Below are positions 49,966 to 57,828 of a stretch of 64,000 bases of DNA, in pieces. The stretch is from Amycolatopsis regifaucium (lineage in GTDB: Bacteria; Actinomycetota; Actinomycetes; Mycobacteriales; Pseudonocardiaceae). The stretch covers positions 377,275 to 441,274 of the forward strand of contig NZ_LQCI01000052.1 of NCBI RefSeq assembly GCF_001613935.1, in the 5' to 3' direction. A program made the translations under genes and the position numbers. The notes beneath the pieces were generated by a model. The model saw only the letters and a list, made by a program, of their open reading frames with translations, searched no databases and was not told the origin of the DNA. The stretch's first letter is position 1. Each line of letters begins with the position of its first letter.

Positions 49966-51143
49966 CCACCGCAGAAGACCTGAAGGGTCGGGTGGCCGAC
50001 CTGCTGGCCGCGTATCCGCCGGAAAGCACGCCACGCCAGGACTTCCTCGACGCCCGGTTCGACGCCGGGCTCGCGTGGATCCACTTCCCCGAAGGGCTCG
50101 GCGGGCTCGGCGCGCCGCGCTCTCTGCAGTCCGTCGTGGACAAAGAGCTCGCCGCGGCGGGCGCGCCGGACAACGACAAACGGCGGATCGGGATCGGTCT
50201 CGGCATGGCCGCACCGACCATTCTGGCCTTCGGCACCCCTGAGCAGCACCAGCGTTTCCTGCGTCCACTGTGGACCGAACGGGAGGTGTGGTGCCAGCTG
50301 TTCAGCGAGCCGGGCGCCGGATCCGACCTCGCCGCGCTGGGCACCCGCGCGGTACGCGACGGCGACGACTGGGTGGTCACCGGGCAGAAGGTCTGGACGT
50401 CGGGCGCGCACAAGTCGCAGTGGGCCATCCTGGTCACCCGCACCGATCCCGACGTGCCGAAGCACCGGGGCATGACGTACTTCCTGTGCGACATGACCGC
50501 GCCGGGAGTCGAAGTCCGGCCGCTGCGCCAGATCACCGGCGAGGCCGAGTTCAACGAGGTCTTCCTCAGCGAGGTCCGCATTCCCGACGCGCACCGTCTC
50601 GGCGCGGTCGGCGAGGGCTGGAAGGTCGCGCAGACCACGCTGATGAACGAACGCGTCGCCATCGGCGGGACCGAGTTCCCGCGGGACGGCGGCATGGTCG
50701 GCGTCGTCGCGGAAACCTGGCGTGAGCGACCGGAACTACGGACCTCGGATCTGCACGATCGCCTGCTGAAACTGTGGGTGGAGGGCGAGAGCCTGCGGCT
50801 GGTGAGTGCGCGGCTGCGGCAGCAACTGGCCGCCGGCGCACCGGGGCCGGAGGGTTCGGCGGTCAAGGTCGCGTTCTCCGAGCTGAACCAGGCCGCTTCC
50901 GGGCTGGAGGTCGAACTGCTCGGTGACGAGGGCCTGCGCTACGACGACTGGACGATGCGGCGGCCCGACGGCGTGAACTTCCTCGGCCGCGAAGCCGGCT
51001 ACCGCTACCTGCGCGCGAAGGGGAACTCCATCGAGGGCGGCACCTCGGAGGTCCTGCGCAACATCATCGCCGAGCGCGTGCTGGGACTGCCGTCCGAGCC
51101 GCGCATCGACAAGGACGTCGCCTGGAAGGACCTGCCCCGATGA
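49962..51143 (+). CDS. Acyl-CoA dehydrogenase, likely catalytic subunit of a heteromer
   Basis: A 393-residue acyl-CoA dehydrogenase. FAD contacts are in LFSEPGAGSDLAALGTRAVR and VVTGQKVWTSGAHKSQWAIL, and the C-terminal catalytic region NSIEGGTSEVLRNIIAERVL retains the active-site glutamate. The GTG start overlaps the preceding stop and the following gene overlaps by four bases. The next gene encodes a second, divergent acyl-CoA dehydrogenase that lacks the catalytic motif, an arrangement known from the heterotetrameric FadE pairs that degrade steroid side chains in mycobacteria. A bulky substrate is therefore likely. Confidence 0.93.
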   Translation: MTTAEDLKGRVADLLAAYPPESTPRQDFLDARFDAGLAWIHFPEGLGGLGAPRSLQSVVDKELAAAGAPDNDKRRIGIGLGMAAPTILAFGTPEQHQRFLRPLWTEREVWCQLFSEPGAGSDLAALGTRAVRDGDDWVVTGQKVWTSGAHKSQWAILVTRTDPDVPKHRGMTYFLCDMTAPGVEVRPLRQITGEAEFNEVFLSEVRIPDAHRLGAVGEGWKVAQTTLMNERVAIGGTEFPRDGGMVGVVAETWRERPELRTSDLHDRLLKLWVEGESLRLVSARLRQQLAAGAPGPEGSAVKVAFSELNQAASGLEVELLGDEGLRYDDWTMRRPDGVNFLGREAGYRYLRAKGNSIEGGTSEVLRNIIAERVLGLPSEPRIDKDVAWKDLPR

Positions 51144-52255
51144 GCGACCTGCTCTACTCCGAGGTCGAAGAGGATCTGCGCGCGAGCGTCCGCGACCTGT
51201 TCAAAGACCGCGCGGAACCGGCGTCGCTGATCGCCAGGACCGAAACGGCCGAACCGTACGACCTCAAGCTGTGGCGGACCCTCGCCGCCGACCTCGGCGC
51301 GGCGGGTCTCGCCGTTCCCGATGCGTTGGGCGGGCACGGTGCTTCGGCACGCGAAGTCGCCGTCGTGATGGAGGAACTCGGGCGCAGCGTCGCCCCCGTC
51401 CCCTATCTCGGCAGTGCCGTGCTGGCGACGTCGGCCTTGCTGGCGACCGACACGTCACAGGCGAGAGTGGCCGAACCGCTGGGGAAACTGGCCGCGGGCA
51501 CGCTCATCGGCGCGCTGGCCGTACCGCTGTCGACCGCACCCGGCGCCGACTTTCCCTCGGCGGTCACCGCGGCCGCGGACGGCACGCTCAGCGGCCGGGT
51601 CCGCAGTGTCGCCGACGCCTCGGTGGCCGAACTGATCGTCGTCCCGGCGGTGGGCCCCGACGGCCCCGGGCTCTACACGGTCGACGCCGCTTCGCCGGGG
51701 GTGACGGTCACCGAGGCGATCTCACTGGATCTGACCCGGCGCATCGCCGACGTCACCCTGGAGAACGTGATCGCGAAGCGGGTCGCGGACTCTTCCACCG
51801 CACCGTCCGCTTTGGACACCGCGCTGGTGACCGCGGCGGGCCTGCTCGCTTCGGAACAGCTCGGGATCGCCGAATGGGCGCTGACCGAGACGGTGCACTA
51901 CCTCAAGGAGCGCTACCAGTTCGGCCGTCAGGTCGGCTCGTTCCAGTCGCTGAAGCACCGGCTGGCGAACCTGTACACGGATCTGGTCAACGCCAGGGCG
52001 ACCGCCCGCTACGCCGCCGATTGCCTGGCTTCCGGCGACGACATCGCGATCGCCGTCGCGGTGGCGCAGGCCCGCAACTCCCCCATCGCCGTCCACGCCG
52101 CCGAAGAAGCGATCCAGCTCCACGGCGGTATCGGGATGACCTGGGAGCACCCCGCGCACCTGTACCTGAAGCGCGCGAAGAGCGACGAGATCGCTCTGGG
52201 CACTCCTGGGCGGCATCGCGCGGCCCTCGCACCACTGATCGACCTGCCCGCCTGA
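51140..52255 (+). CDS. Acyl-CoA dehydrogenase-like protein, likely partner subunit
   Basis: A 371-residue acyl-CoA dehydrogenase paralogue. The overall fold is recognisable (LAADLGAAGLAVPDALGGHG; HYLKERYQFGRQVGSFQSLK; YAADCLASGDDIAIAVAVAQ; IQLHGGIGMTWEHPAHLYLK), but the end reads RAKSDEIALGTPGRHRAAL in place of the EG-G-SE catalytic region, and the middle domain has diverged. It probably binds FAD but lacks catalytic residues, and pairs with the enzyme encoded upstream (four-base overlap). A 13-base perfect hairpin follows and ends the operon. Confidence 0.9.
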   Translation: MSDLLYSEVEEDLRASVRDLFKDRAEPASLIARTETAEPYDLKLWRTLAADLGAAGLAVPDALGGHGASAREVAVVMEELGRSVAPVPYLGSAVLATSALLATDTSQARVAEPLGKLAAGTLIGALAVPLSTAPGADFPSAVTAAADGTLSGRVRSVADASVAELIVVPAVGPDGPGLYTVDAASPGVTVTEAISLDLTRRIADVTLENVIAKRVADSSTAPSALDTALVTAAGLLASEQLGIAEWALTETVHYLKERYQFGRQVGSFQSLKHRLANLYTDLVNARATARYAADCLASGDDIAIAVAVAQARNSPIAVHAAEEAIQLHGGIGMTWEHPAHLYLKRAKSDEIALGTPGRHRAALAPLIDLPA

Positions 52256-52260
52256 TCCTC

Positions 52261-52299
52261 CCGGCGGGGTCCGTCCCGGAAAGTGTCGGACCCCGCCGG
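52261..52299. terminator. Hairpin ending the acyl-CoA dehydrogenase operon
   Basis: CCGGCGGGGTCCG (52261-52273) and CGGACCCCGCCGG (52287-52299) form a 13-base perfect stem with a 13-base loop, starting five bases after the stop codon. Typical GC-rich actinobacterial terminator without a T-tract. Confidence 0.85.
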
Positions 52300-52338
52300 T
52301 AAAACCTGTTCGAACATCAGAGCGAACAGGGAGTCACC

Positions 52339-52731
52339 ATGAAACTGCTCGTGGCCACCTCGAAGACCCAGGGTGCGCGGGAGAACGACTTCAACGACTG
52401 CGTCGAAGGCGAACTGGTCTGGATCGCCCCGTACTGCGCCGAAGGTGACACGTCGCCGGATTCCGCCTGCGGCTGCGGCCGGTCGTTCTGCGGACTGAAC
52501 TCGCACGAAGGGACGACGACGGCGCTCGTCGCCGAACTGCCTGGCTTCACCTATTCCGACTACACCGAAGCGATGCGGTCGAGTCTGGCCGCACAGGGCT
52601 GGCCACCGGAAGCCGCCGACGAAGTGGCGAGAGGCCTGCTGGCCTTCACCCTCGGATGGGAGGTGGGCACGGTACTCGAACGCCGCTGCGACGTGTTCGC
52701 CGAACGTCTCGTACCCGCGCCACCGGGTTGA
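52339..52731 (+). CDS. Conserved hypothetical cysteine-containing protein (DUF7715-like)
   Basis: A 130-residue soluble protein. The N-terminus MKLLVATSKTQGARENDFND and ELVWIAPYCAEG is followed by a cysteine-rich CGCGRSFCGL near residue 45, and the helical second half ends WEVGTVLERRCDVFAERLVP. It resembles actinobacterial proteins classed as DUF7715; that match is from memory and moderate. The four clustered cysteines could bind metal. It has its own ATG, is monocistronic, and converges with the TetR regulator gene 33 bases further on. The function is unknown. Confidence 0.7.
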   Translation: MKLLVATSKTQGARENDFNDCVEGELVWIAPYCAEGDTSPDSACGCGRSFCGLNSHEGTTTALVAELPGFTYSDYTEAMRSSLAAQGWPPEAADEVARGLLAFTLGWEVGTVLERRCDVFAERLVPAPPG

Positions 52732-52764
52732 GCCCTCCGGGCCCGGTGCTCGTCGGGATCGCCG

Positions 52765-53391
52765 CTATTCGGGTCGCAGCGCGGCCAGCAGGAGATCCGC
52801 GTAGTGGTCGCCGATCTGGCGCGCCGAGAGCGCGCCTCCGCGCCGGTACCAGGAGCCGAGGTGGTGCACCGAGCCGAAGAAGAAGTCGACGATCACGTCG
52901 GCCGGTTTGTCGGCGCGGAACTCGCCGGACTCCTGGCCTTCCTCGATCAGCGTGCGGAACCGTTCGTGGTACTTGCGGCGTTCCGCGCGGACGGCCTTCT
53001 GCTTCTCCACGCTGAGCTGGTGCATGGACTGCATGAAGATCGTGTTGTCGTCGAGGTTGTCGATCGTGCTGACGACGACGTCGGAGGCGGCCGAGCGCAG
53101 CCGCTCCCGCAGTGGCGCCTCGCTCGAAGCCACCTTCTCCAGTTGCTCGGTCTGCGCGCGCAGCACCCGGGCGTAGATCTCGTAAAGGAGGTCGTCCTTG
53201 GAGCCGAAGTAGTGGTACATCGCACCCTTGGTGACCCCGGCCGCCTCGACGATCTCCTGCACGGAGGTGCGGTCGAAACCCTTCTTGGCGAAGAGTTTCG
53301 TGGCGTGCGACAGCAGCCGTCGCGGCACGGCGGCCTGGTCGTCGCCGCTCGACTCGGCCGTCCCGGCCCTGCGGGTGGTCGCTCGTGTCAT
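52765..53391 (-). CDS. TetR family regulator, candidate controller of the class A sites
   Basis: A 208-residue TetR repressor. The helix-turn-helix is FDRTSVQEIVEAAGVTKGAM with YHYFGSKDDLLYEIYARVLR after it; the C-terminal ligand domain contains SMHQLSVEKQKAVRAERRKY and VDFFFGSVHHLGSWY, as in regulators responding to acyl-CoA or related ligands. ATG with AAGGAG upstream. A class A-like palindrome lies 32 bases before the gene, pointing to autoregulation. It sits inside the acyl-CoA catabolic block, so it likely represses those operons until an acyl-CoA ligand accumulates. Confidence 0.9.
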   Translation of the reverse strand: MTRATTRRAGTAESSGDDQAAVPRRLLSHATKLFAKKGFDRTSVQEIVEAAGVTKGAMYHYFGSKDDLLYEIYARVLRAQTEQLEKVASSEAPLRERLRSAASDVVVSTIDNLDDNTIFMQSMHQLSVEKQKAVRAERRKYHERFRTLIEEGQESGEFRADKPADVIVDFFFGSVHHLGSWYRRGGALSARQIGDHYADLLLAALRPE

Positions 53392-53422
53392 GGCCGGCTC
53401 CTTTTCGTGCGGACGCTCAGCA

Positions 53423-53438
53423 TACCGGCCGGTTTGTC
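53423..53438. promoter_or_regulatory. Weak class A-like operator upstream of the TetR gene
   Basis: TACCGGC-CG-GTTTGTC shares the left half-site with the class A consensus TACCGAC (6 of 7) and contains the palindrome ACCGGCCGGT. It lies 32 bases upstream of the TetR start codon and may be its autoregulatory site. Confidence 0.5.
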
Positions 53439-53459
53439 GAGGTCCGGGGAACGGGACCC

Positions 53460-54440
53460 CTACGCGCCGGTGCGCTCGAAGAACCGGCGGGGGTTGTCGA
53501 CCAGCATCGTCGTTATGTCGGATTCGGTGACGCCACGCTCGCGCAAGGCGGGCAGGACGTCCTGGGTGATGTGGAGGAAATGCCAATTGGGTGCCAGGGC
53601 GGCCATCCGGTCGCGATCGAACCAGTCGATGAAACAGGAGGCGTCATGGGATAACACCATGCTTTCCGCGTAGCCGCGCTCGCACATCGCCGCGACCGTG
53701 CCGACGCGCTCTTCGAACGACAGCAACGGGTCCAGCCCGAACCGGTCCATCCCGAGCAGCGAGCCCTTGTCGGCGATTTCGGTCAGGTAGTCGAGGTCGG
53801 TGCTGTCCCCGCTGTGCCCGATGAGCACCCGGCTCAGGTCGACACCTTCGGCCTCGAAGATCGCCTGCTGTTCGAGGCCGCGCCGGGTCGGCGCGTGCGT
53901 ATGGGTCAAGATCGGCGTCCCGGTCTCCCGGTGCGTCCTCGCGACCGCGCGCAGCACCCGTTCGACGCCCGGGGTGACCCCCGGCTCGTCGGTCGCGCAT
54001 TTCAGCAAAGCCGCCTTCACCCCGGTGCCGGCGATCCCGTCGACGATGTCGCCGGTGAACAGGCCGACCAACGGGTCTTCACCGTCGTCGAAGATAAGGC
54101 CGGGCCCGCGGTGGTGCAGGTAGTGCGGGACGTCGTTGTAGGTGTACAGACCGGTCGCGACGATGATCCGGAGTTCGGTTTCGGCCGCGACCCGCCGCAC
54201 GCGCGGGAGATAGCGGCCGAGCCCGATCACGGTGGGGTCGACGATCGTGTCGATCCCGGCGGCCTTCAGCTCGTTCAGCCGCCGGATCGCGTCGGCGACA
54301 TGTTCTTCTTCGCGGAAGCCGTCGTGTTCGGGGTGGTTCGCCAGGAACTCCGGGCTGAGGACGAACAGGTGCTCGTGCATCAGGACGCGGCCGAGTTCGG
54401 CGGTGTCGGCGGGTCCGCGGACGGTCTCGACCAAGCTCAT
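53460..54440 (-). CDS. Phosphotriesterase-like lactonase (amidohydrolase fold)
   Basis: A 326-residue member of the phosphotriesterase-like lactonase family, which usually opens lactone rings with a binuclear metal site. Metal ligands are visible: HEH (residues 22-24) in VLMHEHLF, the carboxylated lysine in KAALLKCATDEPG, histidines in ILTHTHAP and VLIGHSGDSTD, and the aspartate in VLSHDASC. It follows the acyl-CoA synthetase gene after four bases, so the lactonase and the CoA ligase are made together; opening of a lactone followed by CoA activation is a plausible sequence of steps, which is inference. Confidence 0.9.
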   Translation of the reverse strand: MSLVETVRGPADTAELGRVLMHEHLFVLSPEFLANHPEHDGFREEEHVADAIRRLNELKAAGIDTIVDPTVIGLGRYLPRVRRVAAETELRIIVATGLYTYNDVPHYLHHRGPGLIFDDGEDPLVGLFTGDIVDGIAGTGVKAALLKCATDEPGVTPGVERVLRAVARTHRETGTPILTHTHAPTRRGLEQQAIFEAEGVDLSRVLIGHSGDSTDLDYLTEIADKGSLLGMDRFGLDPLLSFEERVGTVAAMCERGYAESMVLSHDASCFIDWFDRDRMAALAPNWHFLHITQDVLPALRERGVTESDITTMLVDNPRRFFERTGA

Positions 54441-54444
54441 CGGC

Positions 54445-56100
54445 TCAGCCCCTTGCCCGGAGCTCGCGGCGGAGGATCTTGCCGCTCACCGTCTTGGGCA
54501 GCTCGTCCAGGACCTCGACCACCCTCGGGTACTTGTACGCGGCGAGGCGTTCCTTGCAGTACGCGACCAGGTCCCGCGGATCGGGCGTGCTGCCCGGCGC
54601 GGGGCTGATGTAGGCCTTCACGGTCTCGCCGCGATAGTCGTCCGGGACACCGACGACGGCCGCTTCGCGCACCGCCGGATGCGTGTACAGGACGTCCTCG
54701 ACCTCGCGCGGCCACACCTTGAAACCGGAGGCGTTGATCATGTCCTTCTTTCGGTCGACGACGTAGACCCAGCCACGCGGATCCATGAAGCCGATGTCGC
54801 CGGTCAAGAGCCTTCCGCCGGGAAGGGCGGCTTCGGTCGCCTCCGGCCGGTTCCAGTAGCCGGGGACCACCATCGGTCCTTCGACGGCGATCTCGCCAGC
54901 CTTCCCCAGCGGGAGTTCTTCGCCGTCCTCGCCGAGGATGCGCACGACGGTGCCGGGGACGGGCAGGCCGATCGAGATCGTCCCCGACTCCTCGTCGATG
55001 GGTGCCTCCAGACTGCCCGGCACGACGATGCAGCCCGCGGTCGTCTCGGTGAGGCCGTAACCGTTGTGGATGTAGTGCCCGAACCGCTCGCGGAACACGT
55101 CGACGACGGCGGGCGGCAGCGCGGCTCCGCCGGAGTACAGCAACCGGAACGACTCGAAATGTTCGCGACCGACGTCGGGCTGCGCCATCAGCGCCATGTA
55201 CGCCGTCGACGGGCCGACCGTGTACACGGGTTTGTGCTCCAGGAAGGCGTCGAGCACGACGCCGGGTTCGAACCGGTACGCGAGCGCGAGCGTGCCGCCG
55301 ATGTCGATGGCGGAGGCGATTTCGCAGACCATGCCGGTGATGTGGAAGAGCGGCGCCAGTCCGAACAGGGTGGCACCTTCGCCCAGACCGCTGAAGGTGC
55401 TGAGGACGGCCGCGTTCGCACCGAGGTTGCCGTGGGTGTTCATGGCACCCTTCGGCGTCCCGCTGGTGCCCGAGGTGTAGCTGATCAGCGCCACGTCGTC
55501 CAGGCCGAGGGCGAGATCCGGTGGCGGCTCGCCCGCCGCGGCCCGCGCCACCTCGAGCAGATCGGCCGCGCCCGGAGTCGGCTCTCGTACACTCCCGCCG
55601 AACACGCGCGCGTCGTCGCGGGCCTGCAGATCGAGTTCACTGGTGGTCAGCGCGATCTTCACGCCACTGCCGGGCACGAGCGGGGCGACACGGCGGTTCC
55701 ACCCACTCTGCGAGCACACGACCGCGCGCACCCCGGCGTCCTCGAAGACGTGCCGGAGTTCGCGCTCGCGGTACATCGGGTTCACCGGAACGACGATCCC
55801 GCCCGCTTTCCAGGCACCGAGCAGGGCCAGCACGAACTGCGGAATGTTCTGCAGGATCAGGGCGAGCCGGTCACCGGGCGCGAATCCCGAAGCGATCAGG
55901 TGTCGCGCGATACCGTCGGAAAGCTCGTCGACCTCGCGATAGCTGATCCTGCCGTCGAAATAGGCGATCGCGGTGGCGTGCGGCGTACGCCGGACCGCGC
56001 GCCGGAAGGACGCCGGGATGGTGGTCGCCTCCGGTATCGCCGCGGCCTTCATCCGGTCGTCGTAAGCGGCCAGCCACGGCTTCGCATCGTAGGGGCTCAT
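54445..56100 (-). CDS. AMP-dependent acyl-CoA synthetase/ligase
   Basis: A 551-residue adenylate-forming enzyme. The phosphate-binding signature is LISYTSGTSGTPKGAMNTHG near residue 205; further motifs are HYIHNGYGLTETTAGCIVVP, GRLLTGDIGFMDPRGWVYVV and the C-terminal hinge DRKKDMINASGFKVWPREVE with the catalytic lysine in KTVSGKILRRELRARG. ATG with AAGGAGG eight bases upstream. It leads the two-gene operon ending in the lactonase, and its promoter carries a class A operator. It converts a carboxylic acid, ATP and CoA to the acyl-CoA. Confidence 0.94.
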   Translation of the reverse strand: MSPYDAKPWLAAYDDRMKAAAIPEATTIPASFRRAVRRTPHATAIAYFDGRISYREVDELSDGIARHLIASGFAPGDRLALILQNIPQFVLALLGAWKAGGIVVPVNPMYRERELRHVFEDAGVRAVVCSQSGWNRRVAPLVPGSGVKIALTTSELDLQARDDARVFGGSVREPTPGAADLLEVARAAAGEPPPDLALGLDDVALISYTSGTSGTPKGAMNTHGNLGANAAVLSTFSGLGEGATLFGLAPLFHITGMVCEIASAIDIGGTLALAYRFEPGVVLDAFLEHKPVYTVGPSTAYMALMAQPDVGREHFESFRLLYSGGAALPPAVVDVFRERFGHYIHNGYGLTETTAGCIVVPGSLEAPIDEESGTISIGLPVPGTVVRILGEDGEELPLGKAGEIAVEGPMVVPGYWNRPEATEAALPGGRLLTGDIGFMDPRGWVYVVDRKKDMINASGFKVWPREVEDVLYTHPAVREAAVVGVPDDYRGETVKAYISPAPGSTPDPRDLVAYCKERLAAYKYPRVVEVLDELPKTVSGKILRRELRARG

Positions 56101-56126
56101 GCAGGCGTCCTCCTTGACAATCCCCA

Positions 56127-56142
56127 CACCGACCAGTCGGTA
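56127..56142. promoter_or_regulatory. Class A operator CACCGAC-CA-GTCGGTA upstream of the CoA ligase
   Basis: The 7-2-7 palindrome differs from the class A consensus only at its first base. It lies 27 bases upstream of the ligase start. A further half-site-like stretch (GACCGACCGTA) follows at once. Combined with the class B site at 56192 it controls the region between the ligase and the divergent enoyl-CoA hydratase. Confidence 0.7.
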
Positions 56143-56191
56143 CGACCGACCGTATGAGCAGGCGTCGACGCGCGTCAAGGGCTCGACGAAG

Positions 56192-56211
56192 TACTAAGCA
56201 TCTGCTTAGTA
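56192..56211. promoter_or_regulatory. Class B operator, perfect palindrome TACTAAGCA-TC-TGCTTAGTA
   Basis: A perfect 9-2-9 palindrome, 25 bases upstream of the enoyl-CoA hydratase GTG. It is the best example of class B; the fabG-like promoter has a site with the same layout and the MHS transporter promoter a half-site. The regulator is not identified. Confidence 0.75.
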
Positions 56212-56235
56212 TGGCGATGAGGCAAGGAGGCCGAC

Positions 56236-57036
56236 GTGACTCAGTCCAATTTGGACACTGTCCGGTTCGCCGTCGACGGCACCGTCGCCACGATCACCTT
56301 CGACAAACCCGAACGCGGCAACGCGATGGATCAGCAGATGCAGGTCCGCTACGGGGAACTGCTGGGCGAGGCGTCGGCCGACCCAGGGGTGCGTGCCGTC
56401 GTCGTCACCGGCAGCGGGCGTTCGTTTTGCCCCGGCGCTGATCTGGGCCTGCTGGCCGGCATCTCGGCAGGCACCGCGGCCCCACCGGAACACGAGGGTT
56501 TCCGCAACGTCCTGGCCGCCGCCTATGCCGACGTGCCCGTGGTCGCGGCGATCAACGGCGGCTGCGCCGGACTCGGTTTCGTGATCGCCTGCGCCGCCGA
56601 CGTCCGGTTCGCCGCCGCGGGCGCGAAGTTCACCACCGCGTTCGCGCGGCGGGGCCTCATCGCCGAGTACGGCGTCGCGAAACTCCTGCCGGAACTCGTC
56701 GGCCGGGGCCGGGCGCTCGACCTGCTGCTGTCCGGCCGCACCTTCACCGCCGAACAAGCGCACGAATACGGCCTGGTCCAGGAAGTCGTGCCGCCGGAAA
56801 AACTCTCGTCACGCGCGCACGCGTACGCCGCCGAACTGGCCGCCTACAGCGCGCCTCGCTCCATGGCGCTGATCAAACGACAGGTCAGGCGAGAAGCCGG
56901 CCTCTCCCTGGAAGAATCCGCGCGCGAAGCCACCGCCTTGATGCACGCTTCCTTCACTTTTCCCGAACTACCCGAGGGCCTGGCCGGCTGGAACGAGCGC
57001 CGCCCGCCGAAGTTCCCGCCATACCAAGGGGATTAG
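56236..57036 (+). CDS. Enoyl-CoA hydratase/isomerase (crotonase family)
   Basis: A 266-residue crotonase. The oxyanion-hole segments are GSGRSFCPGADLGLLAG and PVVAAINGGCAGLGFVIACA; GARFTTAF-like KFTTAFARRGLIAEYGVAKL holds a catalytic glutamate. The C-terminus (SAPRSMALIKRQVRREAGLS) is typical. The start is GTG with AAGGAGG upstream. Divergent from the CoA ligase, across a region with both operator classes, so its expression is probably coordinated with the rest of the block. Terminated by an 11-base hairpin that overlaps its stop codon. Confidence 0.93.
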   Translation: MTQSNLDTVRFAVDGTVATITFDKPERGNAMDQQMQVRYGELLGEASADPGVRAVVVTGSGRSFCPGADLGLLAGISAGTAAPPEHEGFRNVLAAAYADVPVVAAINGGCAGLGFVIACAADVRFAAAGAKFTTAFARRGLIAEYGVAKLLPELVGRGRALDLLLSGRTFTAEQAHEYGLVQEVVPPEKLSSRAHAYAAELAAYSAPRSMALIKRQVRREAGLSLEESAREATALMHASFTFPELPEGLAGWNERRPPKFPPYQGD

Positions 57037-57066
57037 GCTGCCCCGGACTATCAGCCCGGGGCAGCC
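57036..57066. terminator. Bidirectional hairpin after the enoyl-CoA hydratase gene
   Basis: GGCTGCCCCGG (57036-57046) and CCGGGGCAGCC (57056-57066) form an 11-base perfect stem with a nine-base loop. The first base is the last base of the hydratase stop codon; the hairpin also ends the convergent small secreted-protein gene. Confidence 0.85.
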
Positions 57067-57073
57067 GTCCTGA

Positions 57074-57409
57074 TCAGACCGTTTCGCGAGTGGTCGCCGA
57101 GGCCTTCTCGGCGGCCAGCGTGGTGCAGGTGCGCACCCACAGCTCCCAGCCCGCCAGCGCCTGGTTGCAGTTCCAGCCGGTCCAGCGCATCGCCTGCGCG
57201 CCCTCGTTGCCGGCGCGGTTACAGGCGGTTTTGCTGCTCCAGCCTTCACTCTGCTTGCGATACGGCGTGCAGGAAGCCGCGGCGACGTCACCCGACGCCC
57301 CGGCCGCGCACGGCTCCGCCGTGCTCGCCATCGCCGACCCCGCGGTGAGCACCGATCCCGCGACGGTCGCGGCGAGAACGGCGCCACGGAACACAAAGCG
57401 TTTGCTCAT
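57074..57409 (-). CDS. Small secreted cysteine-containing protein
   Basis: A 111-residue exported protein. The signal peptide MSKRFVFRGAVLAATVAGSV ends near SAMASTA (about residue 29). The mature part of about 80 residues contains five cysteines (near residues 34, 47, 63, 80 and 94) and a tryptophan-rich stretch, AMRWTGWNCNQALAGWELW. It is not a recognised family. The pattern of spaced cysteines suggests disulfide bonds and extracellular function, for example as a secreted binding protein or inhibitor, but no activity can be assigned. It is convergent with the enoyl-CoA hydratase gene. Confidence 0.75.
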   Translation of the reverse strand: MSKRFVFRGAVLAATVAGSVLTAGSAMASTAEPCAAGASGDVAAASCTPYRKQSEGWSSKTACNRAGNEGAQAMRWTGWNCNQALAGWELWVRTCTTLAAEKASATTRETV

Positions 57410-57828
57410 TGAGTTTTCCTTACCGCGAGCAAGACCCCACTCACACAGTGGCCTATTCCCCGGCGAAGATCAACCTCCGGGCGGGATCGGCCCGTCGCCG
57501 AGGGTGGTCGGCGGGCTCTCGGGTTTCAGCGGTGGTTGCGGCGTGGCGTTCGTAGCGGTCGCGGTATTGGTGGAGGAATCCCGGTCGCCTGTCGGTGGCT
57601 ATCCGGACTGCCCGTGAATGACCATTGCAAGACTCCGGAACCGCACCCCGACGTCACGCCGTCACACATCGGCCGGTAGTGAAGGGCCCCTTCACAACCT
57701 TCAGGGTAGGCAAGGAGGCCTTCACGGACCCGAGGAGCGCGACACTCCGCACGCCACGCCGGCCTTACCCCTCAATAGAACCCTCGTCAGCACTCGCGCC
57801 CCGACGTGGAACCCACCACCGAACCGGC
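57410..57828. other. 419-base gap with repeat relics and a possible decayed coding tail
   Basis: No intact gene is supported. On the minus strand, from about 57587 to a stop at 57470, one frame reads like a Thr/Pro-rich protein tail (ATPQPPLKPESPPTTLGDG) but has no start and an upstream stop. Further on lies GTGAAGGGCCCCTTCAC, related to the terminator repeat at 41248, and a partial second copy (AAGGAGGCCTTCACGG). The gap separates the small secreted-protein gene from the SDR pair. Confidence 0.5.
57679..57695. repeat. Short palindrome GTGAAGGG-C-CCCTTCAC
   Basis: An eight-base perfect stem with a single central base, related in sequence to the larger hairpin at 41248-41294. It may be a degraded copy of the same repeat family or a terminator. 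Confidence 0.45.

Noticed and set aside
47611..50268. Minus-strand open frame of 885 codons across the APH-like and ACAD genes
   Set aside because: The plus strand encodes two enzymes with full motifs; the minus-strand translation has no recognisable domain.
54232..56157. Plus-strand open frame of 641 codons opposite the CoA ligase
   Set aside because: Antisense to a gene with intact adenylation motifs; composition typical of shadow frames.
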